64,000 bases of DNA from Actinopolyspora alba (GCF_900112765.1 NZ_FOMZ01000004.1:173446-237445); one strand, 5' to 3'; shown: positions 46,696 to 54,354, numbered from the stretch's first letter. Translations and numbers: made by a program. Notes: generated by a model from the sequence alone, not told the origin.

Positions 46696-46920
46696 TCAGT
46701 TGCCCTCATCAAAGGGGTAGTCGGAGGCCTCGTGTGGTTCCCACAGATGGTGTCCGATCTTGTCGGTAACGGTTCCCAGCACGCGTCCGGTCACGTGCTG
46801 ATAGCGCTCTGTGAGAGCGGCGTGGAACCACCCCGTCACCCCCATCGCTGTGCGATCCGGGACGCCCAGTTCGAGTAGCACGGTCGTGGCGATGTGGTGA
46901 GCGTCGTCGAACGGACATCG
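46696..46920 (-). pseudogene. Tyrosine-recombinase (integrase) C-terminal remnant
   Basis: The minus-strand frame reads HHIATTVLLELGVPDRTAMG then ALTERYQHVTGRVLGTV, matching the last catalytic box of actinobacterial phage/ICE integrases (pattern RHTAATVLLxLGV and RYQHVTD, with the nucleophilic Tyr). Only about 75 residues survive, and the first His/Arg of the box is altered. It lies 67 bp from the 3' end of tRNA-Ser(TGA) and points at it, the usual place of an integrase beside its attachment site, so an integrated element has decayed here. Confidence 0.7.
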
Positions 46921-46929
46921 ATCCGGTCG

Positions 46930-47301
46930 TACGTGTCACCACCCACATAGTGATCAACTTTCGACAACCGCGTGGGAAACGCTTTCAATCGGGAGTTGGC
47001 TTCGCTCTTTCGGGTGAAAATTCAATCCATCCGAAGTGAAAAATTATTCGCGTAACGGCTTTCGAGGTCGACTCGTTCGGTCGTTTGACCAGGTGATCGG
47101 CTTTTTGTCGGGAATTTCCCGTAATGCGTGAACAGTTGCCTGGCGATTGCTATACATCGGTGATCGGTTAGCGTTCGCTCGGAATCCGACCGTGCAGTCG
47201 AGTCGGTTCCGCGGCTGATCGTACTCGCGGGGTCGGTGAGACGACCCCCGAGGGGATCGGTGCGCACAGCGAAGGCAGCCACGGCCGCAAGGACGTTCGC
47301 A
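46930..47301. other. Gene-free region of about 370 bp, less GC-rich, upstream of the L,D-transpeptidase
   Basis: AT-richer than its surroundings. It holds a CGGGAATTTCCCG near-palindrome (47110-47122) and a possible promoter, GTGAAC (47129) and TATACA (47152) with 17 bp between, leaving a leader of about 140 nt before the gene. I found no riboswitch consensus and no gene. Confidence 0.45.
47110..47122. promoter_or_regulatory. Candidate operator before the L,D-transpeptidase promoter
   Basis: CGGGAATTTCCCG has CGGGAA/TTCCCG arms and lies just upstream of the possible -35 element. Confidence 0.3.
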
Positions 47302-48138
47302 ATGGAGTTCTCGGGAGTCGAGTTCCGTTACGCGGGCGGCGGGACATCCACATCCCGTCGCGCCGTCGCGGTGCTCGGTGTCCTGCTGGCCGTATTGGTC
47401 ACCGGCTGTTCGGCGGCCACGTCCGAGTCGCGTCAGGCCGACGAGACCACGTCGTCGACCCGGCGCGCGAAGGTGGATCTCTCCACGCTTCCGGACGCGA
47501 CCACTTTCGGAACCACGCCCGACGCACCCTCCGATCCGACACCGCGCTCCGGTACCGACGGCGTGGTGCTGCGTGTGGAGCGGGACATCGCGGTACACGA
47601 TTCCGTGGGTGGTGAAGCGATCGCGCGACTACCCGCTACCCAGTTCGAATCGCCGACCTGGGTTCCGATAGTCGCCGAACGCGATGGCTGGGCACGAGTT
47701 CTGTTGCCTTCGCGCCCGAACGGTTCGACCGGTTGGGTTCGGTTGGGAACCGAGAAAGTGCACAAAGCGCACTCCCCGTACGTCGTGGATGTCGACGTGG
47801 GGAACCGCCGGCTGGTGGTGCTCGAAAATGGTCGGGAACTCGGTTCCTGGAGCGTCGGGGTCGGTTCCGTGGATACGCCGACACCGAGGGGGCGCACCTT
47901 CATTCTCGCCTCCATCCGGGAGACGGTCAGCGATTTCAGCCCGATCATTCTGCCGCTCGGGACGCACTCCGAGACCTACACCACGTACGGCGGTGGTCCC
48001 GGAACCGTCGCCTTGCACGGCTGGCCGGAGCCCGAGGTCTTCGGCACGGCGAGCAGCGACGGATGTGTCCGAGTTCCCGGTGATGCGCTGCGGTTATTGC
48101 GGTCGCTGCCGTTGGGGACGCTTGTCCGGCTGCGCTGA
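47302..48138 (+). CDS. L,D-transpeptidase (YkuD) lipoprotein
   Basis: A 278-residue exported lipoprotein: lipobox VTGC (about residues 32-35), a disordered linker, an SH3-like segment (about 85-145, VPIVAERDGWARVLLPSRPNG) and a YkuD catalytic domain (about 155-275) with HGWPEPEVFGTASSDGCVRVP, which holds the catalytic His and Cys. It makes 3-3 cross-links or anchors proteins in peptidoglycan outside the membrane. ATG 47302 follows AAGGA; an upstream GTG is possible. A chaplin-like gene follows 74 bp downstream. Confidence 0.88.
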   Translation: MEFSGVEFRYAGGGTSTSRRAVAVLGVLLAVLVTGCSAATSESRQADETTSSTRRAKVDLSTLPDATTFGTTPDAPSDPTPRSGTDGVVLRVERDIAVHDSVGGEAIARLPATQFESPTWVPIVAERDGWARVLLPSRPNGSTGWVRLGTEKVHKAHSPYVVDVDVGNRRLVVLENGRELGSWSVGVGSVDTPTPRGRTFILASIRETVSDFSPIILPLGTHSETYTTYGGGPGTVALHGWPEPEVFGTASSDGCVRVPGDALRLLRSLPLGTLVRLR

Positions 48139-48212
48139 GTGGGCGGACGGTGAGGCGTTTTCGCCGGCTCACCGTGCGAAATCCGCAGGTATTCGACGAA
48201 GGAAGTGTGACA

Positions 48213-48683
48213 GTGGCCAAGAAGACATACTTCGCGGGAAGCGTGGCCGCGACGGCGGGTCTGCTGATCGCGGGCACCCCGGCTCTGGCGGACAGTGTCG
48301 ACAACGACGGCATCAACGTCGGCAACGACAACAACGCCAGTGTGCTGCCGGTCCAGCTCTGCGGTAACAACGTCGCCGTGCTGGGGGTTGTCGCCAACGT
48401 CCTTTCGAGCCAGTCCTCCGAGTGCGTCAACGCGCCGGTGGTCGATCACCCCAAGACCGGCGACGAGGGTCCCGAGGAGCCGGAGCAGCCCGAAAACCCC
48501 GACGAACCCGAGGAGCCGGAGGGGCCCGACAACCCCGACGAGCCCAAGAAACCCGAGAAGCCGGAAGAGCCCAAGAAGCCGGAGCAGCCCGACAACCCGG
48601 AGAAGCCGGGCAAGCCGAAGGAGGAGATGCCCACCGCTCCCACTCCGGTGAGCCACGAGGGACACGCGGCCGTCACCGGCTGA
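48213..48683 (+). CDS. Chaplin-like secreted protein with Pro/Glu/Lys-rich tail
   Basis: A 156-residue exported protein. After a signal peptide (1-26) comes one chaplin-type domain (about 28-80): NDGINVGNDNNASVLPVQLC, then GNNVAVLGVV and ECVNAPVVDHP, with the cysteine pair C50/C71 that forms the chaplin disulfide. A tail of about 65 residues with PEEP, PDNP and KPEKP repeats follows, ending in a short Gly/His segment. Chaplins form amyloid surface films that let aerial hyphae emerge. No LPXTG is seen. GTG 48213 has AAGGAAG at 7 nt. Confidence 0.82.
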   Translation: MAKKTYFAGSVAATAGLLIAGTPALADSVDNDGINVGNDNNASVLPVQLCGNNVAVLGVVANVLSSQSSECVNAPVVDHPKTGDEGPEEPEQPENPDEPEEPEGPDNPDEPKKPEKPEEPKKPEQPDNPEKPGKPKEEMPTAPTPVSHEGHAAVTG

Positions 48684-48696
48684 CGATCACCGAACG

Positions 48697-48771
48697 GGAC
48701 CCCGTATTCGTTCCCGAAGGGCTGTCGCCCCGAAGGGGCGCGACCGACCCGGCCGGGGCGGTACGGGGTCC
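48697..48771. terminator. Bidirectional terminator region
   Basis: GGACCCCGTA (48697) pairs with TACGGGGTCC (48762), enclosing CGCCCCGAAGGGGCG (48726-48740). A further GCCGAC/GTCGGC hairpin follows near 48788. It separates the convergent chaplin-like and aminotransferase genes. Confidence 0.65.
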
Positions 48772-48823
48772 GGTTTCCCGGGAAGAAGCCGACGCGAGTC
48801 GGCCTCATCCCGGGAGTGAAACG

Positions 48824-49876
48824 TCATCCCTGGAACGAGGCGGCGGCCTTGAGCAGCGCGTCGTTCTCCTCGGGCGCACCGACAGTGATGCGCACGCCGT
48901 CTCCGGCGAAGGCCCGCACCACCACCCGGTTCTCCGCGCAGTGCGCGTCGAAGGCCGCGCTGCGTTCCCCGAGCGGCAGCCACACGAAGTTCGCCTGGCT
49001 GGCGGGAACCTCGTAGCCGAGTTCGAGCAGCGCTTCGCGTACGCGGGTTCGCTCGGTGGCGATCTCGGCGCAGCGCCGCTCCAGTTCCGCGGTCGCGCTC
49101 AGCGAGGCCACCGCCGCCCGCTGGGCTACCGCGCTCACGCTGAACGGGATGTAGACCTTGCGCAGCGCCGTGATGATCTCTGGGGAGCCCACCGCGTAGC
49201 CCACGCGCAGCCCCGCCAGGCCGTACGCCTTGGAGAAGGTCCGCAGCGACACCACGTTGTCCCGCTGCCGAGTGAGTTCCACGCCGTCCGGCGCTTCGGG
49301 GTCGGTCACGAACTCCCGGTACGCCTCGTCCAGCACCACCACCACTTCCGGGGGAACGCGCCGCAGGAAGTTATCCAGGTCCTCCCGGCGCAGCGAGGTC
49401 CCCGTCGGGTTGTTGGGAGTGCAGACGAAGATCACCCGGGTGGCGGGAGTGATCGCGGCCAGCAGCCCTTCCAGGTCCAGCTCGTGTCCAGGGGTGAGCG
49501 GAACGCGAACCTCCTCGGCGCCCGCCACGCGGGCCAGGATCGGGTAGGCCTCGAACGAACGCCACGGGAAGACGACCTCGTCCCCGGGTTCGCAGGTGGC
49601 CTGCACGATCTGCTGGCACAGCGCCACCGAACCACAGCCCACCGCGATGCGGTCGGTGGTGACCTCCAGCCGGTCGGCCAACGTTTCCACGAGTTCGGTC
49701 GCGGCCATGTCGGGGTAGCGGTGCACGTCGTGCGCCGCTCGTGTGATGGCCTCCACCACACTCGGCAGTGGTCCGGCGGAGACCTCGTTGCTCGCCAACT
49801 TGACCGAACCCGGCACCGTCCTGCCCGCGACGTAGGCGGGCAGTTTCTCGAGGTCGGAACGGATGCGCACGCTCAT
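48824..49876 (-). CDS. Histidinol-phosphate / aromatic aminotransferase
   Basis: A 350-residue fold-type I PLP enzyme: KLASNEVSAGPLP at the N-terminus, VFVCTPNNPTG-type segment (VIFVCTPNNPTGTS), DEAYREF and the PLP lysine in SLRTFSKAYGLAGLRVGYA. The sequence type matches actinobacterial HisC2/Pat proteins, used for phenylalanine or histidinol phosphate. ATG 49876 follows AAGGAG. With pheA and tyrA in the same window, an aromatic role is plausible; the main hisC would normally sit in the his operon. Confidence 0.88.
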   Translation of the reverse strand: MSVRIRSDLEKLPAYVAGRTVPGSVKLASNEVSAGPLPSVVEAITRAAHDVHRYPDMAATELVETLADRLEVTTDRIAVGCGSVALCQQIVQATCEPGDEVVFPWRSFEAYPILARVAGAEEVRVPLTPGHELDLEGLLAAITPATRVIFVCTPNNPTGTSLRREDLDNFLRRVPPEVVVVLDEAYREFVTDPEAPDGVELTRQRDNVVSLRTFSKAYGLAGLRVGYAVGSPEIITALRKVYIPFSVSAVAQRAAVASLSATAELERRCAEIATERTRVREALLELGYEVPASQANFVWLPLGERSAAFDAHCAENRVVVRAFAGDGVRITVGAPEENDALLKAAASFQG

Positions 49877-50021
49877 GGACCACTCCTTGCTCTGCTCGTG
49901 GCGACTCGTACTGGCCGCGGTGCGACAGTATCCCGCCGGGTGCTCGCGGTAGGATCTTCGGTCGATTCGTCCCTTCGTTTCTACTCCGGAAAGAGCAATG
50001 ATGGGATGACTCCTCCGAAGC

Positions 50022-50033
50022 AATGTCGACATT
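50022..50033. promoter_or_regulatory. Perfect 12 bp palindrome between divergent genes
   Basis: AATGTCGACATT lies in the 221 bp between the aminotransferase and hydrolase starts, inside a larger GGAAAGAGC/GCTCTTTTCC inverted repeat (49988-50048). Operator-like; the regulator is unknown. Confidence 0.4.
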
Positions 50034-50097
50034 CCCACGGCTCTTTTCCGTCACAGCACGTTGACGGGAGTTCACCCTCGCGTGGTTATCTGCGCGT

Positions 50098-50802
50098 ATG
50101 ATCCAAACCAGGACCGAGACGATCGCGCTCACCAATGACACCCGACTCAGACTGACGGTCGCCGAACCGGACAACGTGGTTCGAGGTGGCGTCGTGGTCC
50201 TGCACGAGGCACGAGGAGTGACGGACTACACGAGAGTCCTGGTGGCAGCGCTCGCCGAGGAGGGGTGGCTCACGGTGGCGCCGCACCTGTACCACCGGGA
50301 CGGCACCGACGAACTCCCCACTGAGGAAACCCCGCACCGGGTGGCGGAACAGGTGAGCAAGCTCTCCGGCGAGTCCGTGCTCGCCGACACCGACGCCGCC
50401 TTCGTCTGGCTGGCCGATCGGGGCGTTTCCATCGACCGACAGGGCATCATCGGATTCGACACCGGTGGGAGTGCCGCTCTCATGGTGGCCGCCAGCAGGC
50501 GGCTGGGAGCGGCTGTCACCGTGGGTGGTGACGGCATCGTCACACCGCTCGCGGATGGCTTCTCGCCGCTGGTCGACATCGTGGGAGAGCTGAGCTGCCC
50601 CTGGCTCGGACTGTACGGCGAACAGGACGGCCGAACGCCAGCCGGAGAGATCGACAAGCTGCGTGCCGCCGCGACCGCCGCCGAGACCGCCACCGACGTG
50701 GTGCGCTACCCGAACGCCGATCACCGCTTCGACACCGACCCGGAGGCCGCCGAGGAGGCGTGGCAACGTGCCCGCAACTGGCTCGATCTGCACCTGCGCT
50801 GA
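50098..50802 (+). CDS. Dienelactone-hydrolase-family protein with Asp at the nucleophile position
   Basis: A 234-residue alpha/beta hydrolase. The nucleophile elbow reads GFDTGG (Asp121), where dienelactone hydrolases have Cys in GxCxGG; the acid is probably Asp177 in GEQDGR and the base His209 in NADHRF. Sequence before this (VVVLHEARGVTDYTRVL) is DLH-like. The Asp makes true DLH activity doubtful. ATG 50098 lacks a Shine-Dalgarno. No catechol-pathway genes are adjacent. Confidence 0.82.
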   Translation: MIQTRTETIALTNDTRLRLTVAEPDNVVRGGVVVLHEARGVTDYTRVLVAALAEEGWLTVAPHLYHRDGTDELPTEETPHRVAEQVSKLSGESVLADTDAAFVWLADRGVSIDRQGIIGFDTGGSAALMVAASRRLGAAVTVGGDGIVTPLADGFSPLVDIVGELSCPWLGLYGEQDGRTPAGEIDKLRAAATAAETATDVVRYPNADHRFDTDPEAAEEAWQRARNWLDLHLR

Positions 50803-50832
50803 TCGGAGCTCCACTCGTCCGGCGCGGGCGGT

Positions 50833-50850
50833 GAATTCGCGGGAAATTTC
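50833..50850. repeat. C-family palindrome, degenerate copy 14
   Basis: GAATTCGCGGGAAATTTC keeps the GCGG/GAAAT core of the C palindrome with rearranged arms, 30 bp after the hydrolase stop. Confidence 0.5.
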
Positions 50851-50912
50851 CGCTCGAACCGCGCGGGTGTCACCTGTGGCCCCGGGAGGCGGTGGTGGGT
50901 TAGGAAGCTGTT

Positions 50913-52886
50913 ATGACTTCAAGCACCACACCCGAGCTGCTCTGGCAACCCTCACCCGAGTGGGTTCGGCAGACCCGCATCGGCGGGTTCCGCGACTGGC
51001 TGCGGCAGCACCGGGAGCTGGACCTGCCCGACTACCGCGCGCTCTGGCGCTGGTCGGTCGAGGACCTGACCGGGTTCTGGTCGGCCGTGGCCGAGTTCTT
51101 CGGGGTCTCCTTCCACGAATCCCCCGAGCGGGTGCTGAGTGCCGAGACCATGCCGGGAGCCGAGTGGTTTCCCGGCGCACGGTTGAACTACGCGGAACAC
51201 GCGTTGTGCGTGGGACCGGGCAAGGACGACGCGCGCACCGCCGTGATCTTCGAACGCGAGGACGGCCACGGCGAGACGATCACTTTCGGCGAGCTGCGCT
51301 CGCGAGTGGCCGCGGCCAGGGCGGGACTGGTCGAGCTGGGAGTCCGCAGCGGTGACCGGGTGGCGGCGCTGGTGCCGAACAGCCCCGAGACCCTGGTGGC
51401 GTTCCTCGCGACCGCCAGCCTGGGCGCTGTCTGGTCCTCCTGCTCCCCGGACTTCGGGCTGCGCGCGGTGGCGGACCGCTTCGTGCAGATCGAACCCAAG
51501 GTGCTGCTGACCGTCAACGGGTACCCCTACGGCGGCAGGGAGTTCGACATCACCGGGACCGTCGAGCAGCTCCGGCGACAGCTGCCCGGCCTCGGTGCCA
51601 CGGTCTCGATCGACTACGTGACGGGTGCGGCGTCGCTGTCGGACACCGTCGGTTGGCGGGACATGGTGGAACGACACGCCGACGCGGAGCTCTCCTTCGA
51701 GTCGGTGCCGTTCGATCATCCGCTGTGGGTGCTCTACTCCTCCGGGACCACCGGGCTGCCCAAGGGCATCGTGCACGGGCACGGCGGGATCGTCCTGGAG
51801 CACCTCAAGGCGATCGGGCTGCACTGCGACCTGGGGCCGGGGGACAGGTTCTGCTGGTTCACCACCACCGGGTGGATGATGTGGAACTTCCTGGTCGGCG
51901 GGCTGCTGACCGGCTCGGCCGTCGTGCTGTTCGACGGCAGTCCCGTGCATCCCGGGACGGACACGTTGTGGGAACTGTCCGCGCGACACGGCGTGAGCTA
52001 CTTCGGGACCTCCGCCCCCTTCATCCAGACCTGCCGCAAGCGGGGGCTGCGTCCGGCCACGGACCACGACCTCTCCCGGCTGCGGACCGTCGGTTCCACC
52101 GGGGCTCCGTTGACCGCCGACGGGTTCGGCTGGATCGCCGAGGAGGTCGGGCACGACGTGCAGATCGCCAGCGTCTCCGGCGGCACCGATCTGTGTACCG
52201 CGTTCGTCGGGGCCTCACCCGACGTCCCGGTGTGGCTGGGCGAGATCTCCTGCCCCATGCTGGGCGCCTCGGTCGCCGCCTACGACGAGCACGGGGACGA
52301 GACGCACGACGAGGTCGGCGAGCTGGTGCTGACCAAACCGATGCCGAGCATGCCGGTGTACTTCTGGAACGACCCGGACGGCAGCAGGCTGCTGGAGGCC
52401 TACTTCGACACCTATCCCGGCATCTGGCGGCACGGGGACTGGGTGCGGATCACCGAGCGGGGCTCACTGGTCATCTACGGGCGCAGCGACTCCACCCTCA
52501 ACCGCGGTGGCATCCGGATGGGCACGGCGGAGTTCTACCGCGTGGTCGAGGGGTTCGACGAGGTTTCCGACTCGCTGGTCATCGACACTTCCGGTGCGGG
52601 GGAAACCGACGGGGAGCTGCTGTGCTTCCTGGTGCTGTCGGAAGGGGTCGAGCTGGAGACGCTGGAACCGGCGCTGCGGGAGCGGTTGCGCGACGAACTC
52701 TCGCCCCGGCACGTGCCGAATCGCTTCCTCGTGATCGGTGAGGTACCGCACACCCTCAACGGCAAGAAGCTCGAAGTGCCCGTCAAGAAGATCCTGGCGG
52801 GGGCCGCGCCGGAGAGCGCGGTCAGCATGGACGCCTTGCGGAACCCCGGTTCACTGCGACCCTTCATCGAGATGACCAGCGGTTGA
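50913..52886 (+). CDS. Acetoacetyl-CoA synthetase
   Basis: A 657-residue ANL-family adenylating enzyme that activates acetoacetate to acetoacetyl-CoA. It starts ELLWQPSPEWVRQTRIGGFR, has PGAEWFPGARLNYAEHAL, the AMP-binding motif YSSGTTGLPKGIVHGHGG (about 275), FTTTGWMMWNFL, and NRGGIRMGTAEFYRVVE near the hinge; the C-terminal Lys lies in HTLNGKKLEVPVKKIL. ATG 50913 follows AGGAA. It may recycle acetoacetate produced by fumarylacetoacetase, together with the thiolase at 58.8 kb (inference). Confidence 0.93.
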   Translation: MTSSTTPELLWQPSPEWVRQTRIGGFRDWLRQHRELDLPDYRALWRWSVEDLTGFWSAVAEFFGVSFHESPERVLSAETMPGAEWFPGARLNYAEHALCVGPGKDDARTAVIFEREDGHGETITFGELRSRVAAARAGLVELGVRSGDRVAALVPNSPETLVAFLATASLGAVWSSCSPDFGLRAVADRFVQIEPKVLLTVNGYPYGGREFDITGTVEQLRRQLPGLGATVSIDYVTGAASLSDTVGWRDMVERHADAELSFESVPFDHPLWVLYSSGTTGLPKGIVHGHGGIVLEHLKAIGLHCDLGPGDRFCWFTTTGWMMWNFLVGGLLTGSAVVLFDGSPVHPGTDTLWELSARHGVSYFGTSAPFIQTCRKRGLRPATDHDLSRLRTVGSTGAPLTADGFGWIAEEVGHDVQIASVSGGTDLCTAFVGASPDVPVWLGEISCPMLGASVAAYDEHGDETHDEVGELVLTKPMPSMPVYFWNDPDGSRLLEAYFDTYPGIWRHGDWVRITERGSLVIYGRSDSTLNRGGIRMGTAEFYRVVEGFDEVSDSLVIDTSGAGETDGELLCFLVLSEGVELETLEPALRERLRDELSPRHVPNRFLVIGEVPHTLNGKKLEVPVKKILAGAAPESAVSMDALRNPGSLRPFIEMTSG

Positions 52887-53008
52887 GCTGATCGCGTGCC
52901 GTGCGGCGGCGGGGGGTCGGTGCCGACGATGGTCAATGACGACCCCCCGTTGTGATTCGGCACGAGGGAGTGTGTATGGTTTACATCAGTGGCCGAGAGG
53001 AACTACCC

Positions 53009-53101
53009 GGAGGCTTCGCCTAGTCTGGTCTATGGCGCCGCACTGCTAATGCGGTAAGGGGCAACCCCCCTTCCCGGGTTCGAATCCCGGAGCCTCCGCC
53101 A
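53009..53101 (+). tRNA. tRNA-Ser (anticodon GCT)
   Basis: Acceptor GGAGGCT pairs with AGCCTCC; discriminator G at 53098 and an encoded CCA at 53099-53101. The anticodon stem CGCA/TGCG flanks CTGCTAA, with GCT at 53045-53047. A long variable arm is present. TATGGT at 52975 may be its -10. Confidence 0.94.
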
Positions 53102-53137
53102 GGACTCCCACTCCGGTGGGAGTTCACAACTGAACAC

Positions 53138-53210
53138 GCGCCCGTAGCTCAACGGATAGAGCATCTGACTACGGATCAGAAGGTTTGGGGTTCGAATCCC
53201 TACGGGCGCA
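53138..53210 (+). tRNA. tRNA-Arg (anticodon ACG)
   Basis: 73 nt: acceptor GCGCCCG/CGGGCGC, discriminator A at 53210, anticodon arm TCTGA/TCAGA around CTACGGA with ACG. No encoded CCA. It lies 37 bp after tRNA-Ser(GCT), so both are probably co-transcribed. Confidence 0.95.
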
Positions 53211-53460
53211 CTCATGGTCGAGACAGCTTGAAACCCCCGGTGCGCCGGGGGTTTTTGCTGTTCGGGGCAAGTTGACCACCTCGCTCGTGTGCTCCCCCGA
53301 GTTCGCTTCCGCGGTGATCCCAACTTGAGCGTGACGGAGCGTCTTGGATACCACCGACATCGGAACGCCCGAGGCGAGCATCAGCGTCACCGCCATGTGT
53401 CGCAAGGTGCGCAGACTCAGCCCCTCCAGGTGATCGAGCTTGGCTTCCCGAACCGCGCGG
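53211..53460 (-). pseudogene. Tyrosine-recombinase (integrase) remnant beside tRNA-Arg
   Basis: The minus-strand frame reads LSLRTLRHMAVTLMLASGVP followed by MSVVSKTLRHAQVGIT, matching integrase box II (LRHTAATLMLASGVPLKVVS and GHSSIAIT). The conserved LRH is kept but the frame then drifts (EANSGEHTSEVV) before the Tyr region, and no upstream domain is intact. It faces the 3' end of tRNA-Arg, as integrases at tRNA attachment sites do. Confidence 0.68.
53231..53256 (+). terminator. Terminator after the tRNA pair
   Basis: AAACCCCCGG and CCGGGGGTTT form a 10 bp stem with a TGCG loop, followed by TT. Confidence 0.85.
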
Positions 53461-53461
53461 G

Positions 53462-53550
53462 GGTGAACACCCGCGCGTGGGGCCTACTGGGTCGGGTACT
53501 GCGATGACGATGTCATCGGGTGGTCCATCCCCGCGTGCGCGGGGCCTACC
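53462..53550 (-). CRISPR. Two degenerate type I-E-like CRISPR repeats with one spacer
   Basis: Repeat-like units at 53522-53550 (CCCCGCGTGCGCGGGGCCTAC core) and 53462-53488 (CCCGCGCGTGGGGCCTAC core, two bases shorter) are separated by 33 bp, 62 bp in period. The G/C-rich hairpin core and GG ends resemble actinobacterial I-E repeats read in reverse. No further repeats lie at the same period on either side and no cas genes are present, so this would be an orphan remnant. Confidence 0.4.
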
Positions 53551-53600
53551 GGGACCGGCCCGGCACCGGAGGCCGGGGCTCGACGGTGCCGGGCCGTGGT

Positions 53601-53846
53601 TCACAGGGCGCGGAGTCCGGCGAGCAGGCGGGCGAGGGTGGTCGGGTCGCGGGGCCACCCGCGGGGTGTCGCTCCGTCGTTGCTCGCCGGATAGGTGCCT
53701 CCGTCATGGTGGTAACCGCCAGGGCTCCGCACCGGGTGCGGAGCCGGTACCGCGAGGTCACCGGACAGTGCGGGCACGTGTCCCGGTAGTCGGTAGGGGC
53801 GGAACCCGTGTCGGCCGAGGTAGGGCCGGTTCTTCCGGGCGGTCAC
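53601..53846 (-). CDS. Small protein of unknown function, third of a coupled set
   Basis: An 81-residue basic protein with MTARKNRPYLGRHGFRPYR at the start, a central RSPGGYHHDGGTYP and a C-terminal GWPRDPTTLARLLAGLRAL helix. I do not recognise a family. GTG 53846 overlaps the stop of the previous gene (GTGA), which supports translation. It is part of a three-gene set divergent from an XRE regulator. Confidence 0.5.
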   Translation of the reverse strand: MTARKNRPYLGRHGFRPYRLPGHVPALSGDLAVPAPHPVRSPGGYHHDGGTYPASNDGATPRGWPRDPTTLARLLAGLRAL

Positions 53847-54082
53847 GAGTCCGGGGCCACGATCGTGGGCGGCTCCCCTTCGTCCGCGTCCGTGTCGGTG
53901 GGAGCGTCGCGGTACTCGCGCAGCGCGGCCGAGAGCTCGTCCAACGCCTCGGCCAGCCCCTGCCGATCGGTGGCCGGAAGCCGCTTGCCGCCGAGCTTGT
54001 GGGCCGCCTCGCCTCGTCCACCATCCACTGACAACGCCGCAGCGATACGGCCAGCTGCGTGTGCGGCCGGCTCACCGGACAC
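53843..54082 (-). CDS. Small protein of unknown function, second of a coupled set
   Basis: A 79-residue acidic, helical protein: an Ala-rich first half (GRIAAALSVDGGRGEAAHKL) and LAEALDELSAALREYRD, then an acidic end. The start is GTG 54082, overlapping the upstream gene by 11 nt, with GGGGGCG just before. Its stop overlaps the next gene. Function unknown; the size and context resemble the small partner proteins encoded beside XRE regulators in actinobacteria. Confidence 0.55.
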   Translation of the reverse strand: MSGEPAAHAAGRIAAALSVDGGRGEAAHKLGGKRLPATDRQGLAEALDELSAALREYRDAPTDTDADEGEPPTIVAPDS

Positions 54083-54278
54083 CGCCCCCGCCCGGCAACT
54101 GACACAGCAACCTGGTCAGCGTCTCCCGCAGGGTGCGCGCCTGCTCGGCACTCCACCGAGTGCGGTTGTAGACAGTGGGAGTGATGATCGTCAGCCGACC
54201 ACCCTCGACCGACAATCGCAGTGATTCGGTGCCGTCGTGCTCGACAGTGCTACACCGCACCGATACGGGTTCCCGCAT
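54072..54278 (-). CDS. Small protein of unknown function, first of a coupled set
   Basis: A 68-residue protein: MREPVSVRCSTVEHDGTESL (strand), LRLSVEGGRLTIITPT (strand pair), then a helix SAEQARTLRETLTRLLCQL and PGGGGVR. ATG 54278 has an ideal GGAGGTGA at 6 nt. It is divergent from the XRE gene with 76 bp between the starts. Possibly a regulator partner or a toxin/antitoxin component; nothing in it proves either. Confidence 0.6.
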   Translation of the reverse strand: MREPVSVRCSTVEHDGTESLRLSVEGGRLTIITPTVYNRTRWSAEQARTLRETLTRLLCQLPGGGGVR

Positions 54279-54329
54279 GGCGTCACCTCCAGTAGTCGAA
54301 TCGAAACTAAGAGTGTTTGCAGGCTTGGA

Positions 54330-54350
54330 GGGACAATTGCGGGACAATAC
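54330..54350. promoter_or_regulatory. Direct repeat before the XRE regulator
   Basis: GGGACAATTGC (54330) and GGGACAATAC (54341) are repeated at 11 bp, one helical turn, just before the XRE start and within the 76 bp divergent region. Likely operator or -10 region; GACAAT (54343-54348) lies 6 nt before the start. Confidence 0.4.
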
Positions 54351-54354
54351 GGCC

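Noticed and set aside
46930-47301. A possible riboswitch upstream of the L,D-transpeptidase
   Set aside because: I compared it by eye with the c-di-AMP (ydaO) pattern known upstream of wall-hydrolase genes; the conserved blocks are missing.
48422-50101. A 559-codon open frame over the chaplin-like and aminotransferase genes
   Set aside because: It is antisense to a well-supported PLP aminotransferase and out of frame with the chaplin-like gene; a high-GC artefact.
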